From NCBI RefSeq assembly GCF_016463485.1, contig NZ_JAEMRD010000013.1, forward strand, positions 1 through 43,324: a DNA stretch of 43,324 nt. Direction: 5' to 3'. Below are positions 29,940-38,683 of this stretch, piece by piece (positions within the stretch are counted from its first letter, which is position 1; each line of letters starts with the position of its first letter). The notes under the pieces were generated by a model that saw only the letters and a list, made by a program, of their open reading frames with translations, did not search any database and was not told the origin of the DNA. This DNA comes from Brevundimonas sp. (GTDB lineage: Bacteria > Pseudomonadota > Alphaproteobacteria > Caulobacterales > Caulobacteraceae). Position numbers and translations under genes: made by a program.

Positions 29940-30331
29940 AGCCGGCTGAGCATCGTCAGGACGAACCCGAGCCAGGCGGGATAGGCGAACGGCAGGGCCA
30001 CGGAAAAGCCGAACCCGAGCCGCCACATCCGGCGACGATAGGCCTGCGGGTCACGCGGGCTCAGCACCTTCTCACTGACCGCTCCGATCAGATAGCAGAG
30101 GTTCGCTGCTGCCATGAAAGCGAGGTAGAGCAGGACTTGAAAAAGGATGGCCAGCCAGGGAATTCCGATCGGCGCAAGGTCATTGCGAAAGCTCCAGATC
30201 ACCAGGCCCGCCAGCCCTCCGGCCAGCACACCCGCGACCGCAAGGCCGAGGTTGTAGCGAAGCCGTCGCGCCTCCCACCATTGCCAGGTGTCGGTCGGAG
30301 TCTGATCGGCGGTGAGCGCCTCGGCCGGCAT
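29936..30331 (-). CDS. Hypothetical membrane protein
   Basis: MPAEALTADQTPTDTWQWWEARRLRYNLGLAVAGVLAGGLAGLVIWSF...; several hydrophobic segments. Confidence 0.65.
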   Translation of the reverse strand: MPAEALTADQTPTDTWQWWEARRLRYNLGLAVAGVLAGGLAGLVIWSFRNDLAPIGIPWLAILFQVLLYLAFMAAANLCYLIGAVSEKVLSPRDPQAYRRRMWRLGFGFSVALPFAYPAWLGFVLTMLSRL

Positions 30332-30425
30332 GGCGTGGATTCCCCTGTGCCTCCCGATCATGCGCGGCACAGGTGAGGCGTCAAGGGCGCTGGTGCCGTC
30401 CGCCCCCGACGCGGTAGGTTTGGTC

Positions 30426-31181
30426 ATGACCCAACCCAGCCCCACCGCCGCTGTCCTGATCATCGGCGACGAGATCCTGTCGGGCCGCACGGCCGACACC
30501 AATCTGAACACCATCGCGCGCTTCGTTACGGCGCTCGGCATCGACCTGAAGGAGGCGCGCGTCGTCGGCGACGTCCCGGCCCAGATTATCGACGCCCTGA
30601 ACACCCTGAGGGCCGCCCACGACTATGTCTTCACCACCGGCGGCATCGGCCCGACCCACGACGACATCACCGCCGACTGCGTGGCCCAGGCCTTCGGCGT
30701 GGCCTTGCCGGAACATCCCGAGGCCCTCGCGATCCTGGCGCGGCGCTATGGCGACGACTTCAACGCGGCGCGACGGCGGATGGCGCGGATCCCCGAGGGT
30801 GGGACCCTGATTGCCAATCCCGTGACCGACGCGCCGGGGTTCCAGATCGGCAATGTCTTCGTCATGGCGGGGGTGCCCAAGATCATGACGGCCATGCTGG
30901 AAGACGTCGCGCCTCGCCTGCGCACCGGGGCCGTGGTCCATTCGCGAACCCTACGGGTCACCGGCGTAGGCGAAGGCGCGATCGCAGAGACGCTGGGCGC
31001 TGCGGCCAGGGCGGAGCGGCAGTTGTCGTTCGGTTCCTATCCGTTCGGCGCGGGATCGGACGGCGAGGTCGGCACCAATCTGGTGGTGCGAGGGCGGGAT
31101 GCGGCTCTGCTCGACGCCGCTGTCGCCTCGCTTTCAGACGCCTTGGGGGAACGGGGCGTCACGGCGACGCTCCAGCCCTGA
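30426..31181 (+). CDS. CinA N-terminal/molybdopterin-binding-like protein
   Basis: AAVLIIGDEILSGRTADTNLNTIARFVTALGIDLKEARVVGD...YVFTTGGIGPTHDDITADCVAQAFG. Confidence 0.92.
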   Translation: MTQPSPTAAVLIIGDEILSGRTADTNLNTIARFVTALGIDLKEARVVGDVPAQIIDALNTLRAAHDYVFTTGGIGPTHDDITADCVAQAFGVALPEHPEALAILARRYGDDFNAARRRMARIPEGGTLIANPVTDAPGFQIGNVFVMAGVPKIMTAMLEDVAPRLRTGAVVHSRTLRVTGVGEGAIAETLGAAARAERQLSFGSYPFGAGSDGEVGTNLVVRGRDAALLDAAVASLSDALGERGVTATLQP

Positions 31182-31187
31182 AAGCAG

Positions 31188-31219
31188 GAAACCCGCCCGG
31201 TTCGCACCGGGCGGGTTCC
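31188..31219. terminator. Bidirectional terminator between cinA-like and helicase genes
   Basis: AACCCGCCCGGT-tcgc-ACCGGGCGGGTT between convergent genes. Confidence 0.8.
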
Positions 31220-31242
31220 TTATTCGTCGATCGTATCAGGCC

Positions 31243-32760
31243 TTAAGCTGCGTAACCCTTGCCGCCGTTGGAGGGACGACGGCCCCGGGGGCGGCGCTTG
31301 AACTCGCCGTCGGGCTTGGCTTCGGAGACCGGGCGGTTGGCGGCCGCGGCCGAGCGGGCGCGGTCGGCGGCCAGGGGATCGAACGGCTGGGTCGAGGCCA
31401 GGGGCCGGTCGTGGTGGACGCGCGGTGCGCCGTCGCGGGCACCGTCACGCGCCGGGCCGGGCTTGCGCTGGCGATGCGGCTGGCCACCATGGGCCGGCTT
31501 GACACCGTCGCGACGCGGGTTGCGGGCGCCGCGACCTTCGCCACGGGGACGTTCCTCGCGGTCGGGCATGGTCGCCTTGGTGCCGACGCCGGCGGCCATG
31601 ATCGACTGATCCAGCAGACCCAGCGACTTGTCGTTGCGACGGTCGGACGCCGGGATCTTCTGGCGCGTGACCTTCTCGATGTCCTTGAGCAGCTTCATCT
31701 CGTCGCCGGCGCAGAAGCTGACGGCCGAGCCGTCCTTGCCCGCGCGGGCCGTCCGGCCGATGCGGTGGACATAGGCTTCGGGCACGAAGGGCAGTTCGAA
31801 GTTCACGACGTGCGAGACGCCGTCCACATCAATGCCGCGCGCGGCGATGTCGGTGGCGACCAGGACGCGCAGCTTGCCGGCCTTGAAGGCGGCCAGGGTG
31901 CGTTCACGCTGGGGCTGGGACTTGTTGCCGTGGATCGCCCCGGCCTGGACGCCGCCGGCCTCCAGATAGGCCGCGACCTTGTCGGCGCCGTGCTTGGTCT
32001 TGGTGAAGACCAGGCAGCGGGTGAACTTGTCGTCGGCGAACATCTCGGTCAGCAGGGCGCGCTTGCGGCCCTGTTCGATGTGGATGACCGACTGGTTGAT
32101 GCGTTCGACCGTGGTCGACTGCGGCGTCACCTGAACCTTGACGGGCTCTTTCAGAAGCTCGCCGGCCAGCTTGCCGATTTCGGTGGGCATGGTGGCGGAG
32201 AAGAACAGGTTCTGGCGCTTGGCGGGGATGCGCGACACGATCTGACGGATCGGCTTGACGAAGCCGAGGTCCAGCATCTGGTCGGCTTCGTCGAGGACGA
32301 AAATCTCAGTGGACGACAGGTCCAGGGTCTTCTGCTGCATGTGGTCCAGCAGACGGCCGGGGGTGGCGACCAGGACGTCGAGGCCGGCCTGGATGGCGCG
32401 TTCCTGGGGTCCGTATTTCACGCCGCCGAAGACGACCGCGACCTTGAAGCCCAGGTGTTTCCCATAGGCCTTGAAGCTCTCTGCGATCTGGCTGGCCAGT
32501 TCGCGCGTGGGCGACAGGATCAGGCAGCGCGTGGTGCGCGGAAGCGGCGCGACACGGTTCTCGGCCAGGCGGTGCAGGATCGGAAGCGCAAACGCCGCCG
32601 TCTTGCCGGTGCCGGTCTGGGCGATGCCCAGCAGGTCCTTGCCCAGCATGACCGAAGGAATGGCCTGGGCCTGGATCGGTGTGGGGATGGTGTAGCCCTC
32701 GGTGGTGAGGGCCTGCAGCAGGGCCTTGTTCAGGCCGAAGGATTCGAATGTGGTGGTCAC
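31243..32760 (-). CDS. rhlE: DEAD-box RNA helicase, RhlE-like
   Basis: TFESFGLNKALLQALTTEGYTIPTPIQAQAIPSVMLGKDLLGIAQTGTGKTAAFALPIL...VLDEADQMLDLGF...FFSATMP...HRIGRTARAGKDGSAVSF. Confidence 0.96.
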   Translation of the reverse strand: MTTTFESFGLNKALLQALTTEGYTIPTPIQAQAIPSVMLGKDLLGIAQTGTGKTAAFALPILHRLAENRVAPLPRTTRCLILSPTRELASQIAESFKAYGKHLGFKVAVVFGGVKYGPQERAIQAGLDVLVATPGRLLDHMQQKTLDLSSTEIFVLDEADQMLDLGFVKPIRQIVSRIPAKRQNLFFSATMPTEIGKLAGELLKEPVKVQVTPQSTTVERINQSVIHIEQGRKRALLTEMFADDKFTRCLVFTKTKHGADKVAAYLEAGGVQAGAIHGNKSQPQRERTLAAFKAGKLRVLVATDIAARGIDVDGVSHVVNFELPFVPEAYVHRIGRTARAGKDGSAVSFCAGDEMKLLKDIEKVTRQKIPASDRRNDKSLGLLDQSIMAAGVGTKATMPDREERPRGEGRGARNPRRDGVKPAHGGQPHRQRKPGPARDGARDGAPRVHHDRPLASTQPFDPLAADRARSAAAANRPVSEAKPDGEFKRRPRGRRPSNGGKGYAA

Positions 32761-33020
32761 TTGCTGTGGTTCTTTCGCGTGCGGCGACGCGCATCAGCCA
32801 TGGCTCAACGCCAGATAAGGCCGCGCACCGCCAGTCCCGACGGGGCGCCAGAGTGGAGCCTTCGGGGTGGATCGGGCGCCGCCCCGCGTGTCCGGGCAGC
32901 GTAGTGAACTTGAGGGCCGGCCGCTGCTACAGTCAGGTCTTCGTTGGGGAGTGAAGACCCACACGCGCTGGAGCGCACCGGGGATCGCAATTGTGCGACG
33001 CAGCGCAGATGGGCGCATAA

Positions 33021-34217
<1,197 letters not shown>

Positions 34218-34329
34218 GCCCGGAGGCCATCGTCAAGGAAATCAACGGGCTGGTTCCGGGCAACGTCCAGAACCGTACGCTAATCAACGGGTAAGCGTCG
34301 GGGATCGTTGAAGAAATTTCAGGCCTGAC

Positions 34330-34354
34330 GGAACTTCGCACGTGGGAAGGTGTT
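34330..34354 (+). promoter_or_regulatory. EcfG/SigT-type general stress response promoter candidate
   Basis: GGAAC-(16 nt ttcgcacgtgggaagg)-TGTT located ~40 bp upstream of the GT4 ATG at 34395. Confidence 0.6.
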
Positions 34355-34394
34355 GATCCCTGCGGCCCGGCTCAACGGGTCGGGAAACACCGCC

Positions 34395-35501
34395 ATGAAG
34401 ATCGCCCAGGTCACCCCGCTGTACGAGGCCGTTCCTCCGAAGCTGTACGGGGGGACCGAACGGGTCGTCGCCCATCTGACCGACGCCCTCGTCGATCTGG
34501 GCCATGACGTCACCCTGTTCGCCAGCGCCGATGCGCGGACCAAGGCGAGGCTGATCCCCGTGCGCGATCAGGCGATCCGGCTGGACCCCTCGCCGCTCAA
34601 GTCCGATCTGGCGGCGCACATGACCATGCTGAGCGAGGTCATGGACCGGATCGACGATTTCGACGTGGTCCATTTCCACACCGACATGATCCAGTTTCCG
34701 ATGTTCCGGAAATACGCGGGAAAGACCCTGACCACCCTTCACGGGCGCCTCGACATGAAGGATCTACCCGAAGTGTATGAGCGGTTCAGCGAATACGGAC
34801 TGGTGTCGATCTCGGACGACCAGAGGCGGCCGCTGGCCTTCGCCAACTGGCGCGCGACAGTCCATCACGGGATGCCGGCAGAGCAGTACAGGTTCCACGC
34901 AAGGTCAAAGGGCTATCTGGCCTTCCTGGGTCGCATCTCGCCGGAGAAGCGGCCGGATCGGGCCATCGAGATCGCGCTGAAGCTCGGCAAGCGGCTGAAG
35001 ATGGCGGCCAAGGTCGATGCTGCGGACAAGGTCTACTATGAGACGAAAATCAAACCCCTGATCGAATCCAGCCCGCTGATCGAGTTCATCGGCGAGATCG
35101 GCGATCACCAGAAGTCCGACTTCCTGGGCGGCGCCGACGCCCTGTTGTTCCCCATCGACTGGCCCGAGCCCTTTGGCCTGGTGATGATCGAGGCCATGGC
35201 TTGCGGCACGCCAGTGGTGGCTTTCAAATGCGGTTCGACCACCGAGATCATAGAGGATGGCGCGACCGGCTTTCTGGTCGATACCATGGAGCAGGCGATT
35301 GCGGCGACCGACCGGGTCGCTCTTCTGGACCGCGAAGCTATCCGCGCGCGTTTCGAACTTCGGTTTTCGGCCCAGGCGATGGCTAGGCGTTACGTCGATG
35401 TCTACAACGACCTTCTGGCCGTCCAGCCGGTGATCGAGCCCCCGGTCAACGACGTCGTGACCACCCTGCACGAGCCGCGCAGTTTCGGCCACGTGGCTTG
35501 A
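34395..35501 (+). CDS. Glycosyltransferase family 4 protein
   Basis: MKIAQVTPLYEAVPPKLYGGTERVVAHLTDALVDLGHDVTLFAS...YLAFLGRISPEKRPDRAIEIA...GADALLFPIDWPEPFGLVMIEAMACGTPVVAFKCGSTTEIIEDGATGFLV. Confidence 0.94.
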   Translation: MKIAQVTPLYEAVPPKLYGGTERVVAHLTDALVDLGHDVTLFASADARTKARLIPVRDQAIRLDPSPLKSDLAAHMTMLSEVMDRIDDFDVVHFHTDMIQFPMFRKYAGKTLTTLHGRLDMKDLPEVYERFSEYGLVSISDDQRRPLAFANWRATVHHGMPAEQYRFHARSKGYLAFLGRISPEKRPDRAIEIALKLGKRLKMAAKVDAADKVYYETKIKPLIESSPLIEFIGEIGDHQKSDFLGGADALLFPIDWPEPFGLVMIEAMACGTPVVAFKCGSTTEIIEDGATGFLVDTMEQAIAATDRVALLDREAIRARFELRFSAQAMARRYVDVYNDLLAVQPVIEPPVNDVVTTLHEPRSFGHVA

Positions 35502-35624
35502 AACAGGTCGTCAGCGGTTCAAGCTGAACCGTTCGCGGTCTTGAGCATTGGTCACGCGAGCGGCCCTTAAGCGCCGCATTCGGGTGACACGTTCGCTCGT
35601 CCCCAAGCCGCGCACAGAGACCTC

Positions 35625-37772
35625 ATGGACGATACCTATTCGGTTCAGACCACAGCCGCCGAAACGTCGGACAGCGGCGGGCTGGATACGCTCCAGGCGC
35701 TGAAGGACGGCGACACGTTTCTGGTGGCCGATACCTGGGGCGACCTGAAGGGCGGGGCGGACGGCCTGTTCGATCAGGACACCCGCATCCTGTCGCGCCT
35801 GACCCTTTCGGCTGGATTGGCGCGGCCGTCGCGCCTGAGCAGCGGCGTGTCGCGCGACAACGTCTTCTTCACCGCCCACCTGACCAACCGTCCCCTGCCG
35901 CCGATGGGCGGGCGTTCGGCCCCCGCAGGGGTGCTCCATATCGAGCGGCGCAGGTTCCTGTGGGATCGGCGGATGTTCGAGCGGGTGCGGGTGGTCAACC
36001 ACGGCATCGAGGACGTGCTGCTGCCGCTGGCGTTCGATTTCGGGGCCGACTTCGCCGACATTTTCCAGGTGCGCGGGACGCTGCGCGAGAAGCGCGGCAC
36101 CCAGCATACCCCGACCCACGACGGCCGCCGCGTCACCTTCCGCTACACAGGCCTGGACGAGGTCGAGCGTACCAGCTGTCTGTCCTTCTCCGAGCCCCCC
36201 GCCCGCCTGACCGCCAGCCGTGCCGAGTTCATGTTCAGCCTGCCGATGGGCAAGCGGATCGACCTCTATATCGAGTGCGGCGGCAATGCCTGCGAGGCAC
36301 CGGACGCCCTGCGCTGGCGCCAGAATGCGCTGAAGGCCCAGCTGTCGATGCGCCAAAGGCGACGGCGCGGTGCATCCCTGCGAGGACCACGCAGCCCGCT
36401 GTTCAACGCCTGGCTGGACCAGTCACGGGCCGACATCGCCCTGCTGACCACCGACCTGCCCACCGGCCCCTATCCCTATGCAGGGACCCCCTGGTTCTCG
36501 ACCCCGTTCGGGCGAGACGGGATCCTGAGTGCTTGGCAGATGCTGTGGCTCGATCCGTCGCTGGCGCGCGGTGTCCTGACCTATCTGGCGCGGAGACAGG
36601 CGACGGAGGTCTCCGCCTTCCGCGACAGCCAGCCCGGCAAGATCATGCACGAGACCCGCGGCGGCGAAATGAGCGCCCTGCACGAGGTACCGTTCGGTCT
36701 CTATTACGGCGGGGTCGATACCACCTGCCTGTTCATCGCCCTGGCGGGTGCCTATGCCCGCAGGACCGGCGACCTGGAGCTGATCCGCACCCTGTGGCCC
36801 AATCTGGTCGCGGCGTCGGAATGGATGCGCGACTACGGTGACTCCAATAGCGACGGCCTGATCGACTACGCCCGCGCCGCCGACACCGGCCTGTCGAACC
36901 AGGGCTGGAAGGATTCCGAGGACTCGATCTTCCACCGCGACGGCCGCTTCCCCAAGGGGCCGATCGCCCTGCTGGAAGTTCAGGGCTATGCCTACGCCGC
37001 CTGGCTGGCCATGGCCGATCTGGGAGCACGTCTGGGCGACGCCCGCGCCCAGGCCTGGGAGGATCACGCGCACGAGGTCCGGTTCCTGGTCGAGGACCGG
37101 TTCTGGATGGAGGACGAGGGCTTCTACGCCATCGCCCTGGACGGCGACGGCGAGCAGGTCCGCTCGATCGGATCGAACGCGGGCCACCTGTTGTTCAGCG
37201 GCCTGCCCTCGGCCGAACGGGCGAAGCGGGTGACCCGGCGGATGCTGTCAAACGAGTTCCGATCGGGCTGGGGCCTGCGCACCCTGGCCAAGGGTCAGGC
37301 GCGGTTCAATCCGATGAGCTATCACAACGGCTCGGTCTGGCCCCACGACACCTCCCTGGCCGTCGCCGGCATGGCCCGCTACGGCGAGCGCGACGCCGTG
37401 GCCATGATCATCAGCGAGATCTACACGGCCGCCAGCCATTTCCAGATGCGCCTGCCCGAACTGTTCTGCGGCTTCGATCGCGAGCCGGGAGAAGGCCCGA
37501 TCGCCTATCCGGTCGCCTGCCTGCCCCAGGCCTGGGCTGCGGGGTCGGCCTTCCTGATGCTTCAGGCGGCGCTGGGTGTGGATGTGGATGCACTGAACGG
37601 CGTCGTCACCGTCACCAACCCCACCCTGCCGAACGGGGTCGATCGCCTGGCGGTCACCGACCTGCGGGTCGGGGGATCCAAGGTCGATCTGATCTTCGAG
37701 CGTATCGGCGAGGGAACCGTGCTGATGCCGCGCGGAAAGTCGGGTGACGTGCGAATCTTGACGGCGCGATAG
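35625..37772 (+). CDS. Glycogen debranching/amylo-alpha-1,6-glucosidase-like protein
   Basis: LKDGDTFLVADTWGDLKGGADGLFDQDTRILSRLTL (GDE N-terminal type); GTPWFSTPFGRDGILSAWQMLWLDPSLARGVLTYLA; GWKDSEDSIFHRDGRFPKGPIALLEVQGYAYAAW. Confidence 0.92.
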   Translation: MDDTYSVQTTAAETSDSGGLDTLQALKDGDTFLVADTWGDLKGGADGLFDQDTRILSRLTLSAGLARPSRLSSGVSRDNVFFTAHLTNRPLPPMGGRSAPAGVLHIERRRFLWDRRMFERVRVVNHGIEDVLLPLAFDFGADFADIFQVRGTLREKRGTQHTPTHDGRRVTFRYTGLDEVERTSCLSFSEPPARLTASRAEFMFSLPMGKRIDLYIECGGNACEAPDALRWRQNALKAQLSMRQRRRRGASLRGPRSPLFNAWLDQSRADIALLTTDLPTGPYPYAGTPWFSTPFGRDGILSAWQMLWLDPSLARGVLTYLARRQATEVSAFRDSQPGKIMHETRGGEMSALHEVPFGLYYGGVDTTCLFIALAGAYARRTGDLELIRTLWPNLVAASEWMRDYGDSNSDGLIDYARAADTGLSNQGWKDSEDSIFHRDGRFPKGPIALLEVQGYAYAAWLAMADLGARLGDARAQAWEDHAHEVRFLVEDRFWMEDEGFYAIALDGDGEQVRSIGSNAGHLLFSGLPSAERAKRVTRRMLSNEFRSGWGLRTLAKGQARFNPMSYHNGSVWPHDTSLAVAGMARYGERDAVAMIISEIYTAASHFQMRLPELFCGFDREPGEGPIAYPVACLPQAWAAGSAFLMLQAALGVDVDALNGVVTVTNPTLPNGVDRLAVTDLRVGGSKVDLIFERIGEGTVLMPRGKSGDVRILTAR

Positions 37773-37821
37773 GTCGTCTCGCCTATTCGTTCGCCACGCG
37801 ACGAACGGGCAACAGAAAGAT

Positions 37822-38547
37822 TTACGGCATGGCCGCCCGTGCAGCGCCCGCCGGCTTCCTCGGCGCGTAGCCATAGTCGATCACGCACATATAGCTGAAC
37901 ACCGTGTGCGGGCCGCAGCCGACGCCGGCGCGGACATAGCCGGGGCGGAACAGGTTCACGCGGTGGCCACGGTCGCGGACGTTGTCGTCGACCAGCAGCT
38001 GGATGATGACCTCGCGCGCGGTGTCGTAGCCGTAAGAGATGTTTTCGCCGCCATAGGGCTCGCCGCCGCGACGGGCGACGCGGGTGGCGAAGTCCCAGCC
38101 GTCTGAGGAATGGTGGCCGATATAGCCGGCCGGTCCCTGGTCGCGCGCATGGTCGGCGGCGGCCAGGCCCAGGATGGTGTCGGGCTGAAGCGGCGGCATC
38201 GGCGACTGGGCCTGGAGGAAGCGAATCGCCTCGTCCACGGCGGCGACGCCCTCGCGGGTCTGGATCGAGATTCGGCCCGGACGGATCACGACGTCGCCGC
38301 GGAACTGGGATCGGTATTCTTGCAGAACGGCGACATAGCCCTGCGGGTCGGCCCGCATCAGGTTCATCTCGTCGAAGACTTCGCGCGACAGTTGGCCGGC
38401 ACCCCCACCGGGGCCGGTGCTCGCCGGCATGGCGGTCACGAGTCGATCCGTCGCCCCCAGGCCCATCAGGCCCGGGGCAGCGCAAAGCACCGCTGCGGCG
38501 AATAGAAAGCGTTTCAAGAAGTCAGCCCCGACTTGTTGAATCGACAC
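37822..38547 (-). CDS. CAP/SCP domain-containing exported protein
   Basis: VFDEMNLMRADPQGYVAVLQEY...LGLAAADHARDQGPAGYIGHHSSDGWDFATRVARRGGEPYGGENISYGYDTAREVIIQLLVDDNVRDRGHRVNLF. Confidence 0.9.
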   Translation of the reverse strand: MSIQQVGADFLKRFLFAAAVLCAAPGLMGLGATDRLVTAMPASTGPGGGAGQLSREVFDEMNLMRADPQGYVAVLQEYRSQFRGDVVIRPGRISIQTREGVAAVDEAIRFLQAQSPMPPLQPDTILGLAAADHARDQGPAGYIGHHSSDGWDFATRVARRGGEPYGGENISYGYDTAREVIIQLLVDDNVRDRGHRVNLFRPGYVRAGVGCGPHTVFSYMCVIDYGYAPRKPAGAARAAMP

Positions 38548-38683
38548 TGCCTCAGGAAATCACGGGTTTCCAGACCAGACGCCCGTCAGGCGAAGCTTGG
38601 CGACGAGGTGTCGCACGAGACCCACAGATTCCCGGTCGATGGCGTCCAAACGGTCAAGGATTGTGCCTATAGTGTGCAGGCCG

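Noticed and set aside
31099-32904. 601-aa + strand ORF antisense to the RhlE-like helicase
   Set aside because: Shadow of a high-GC coding region; helicase motifs are on the minus strand.
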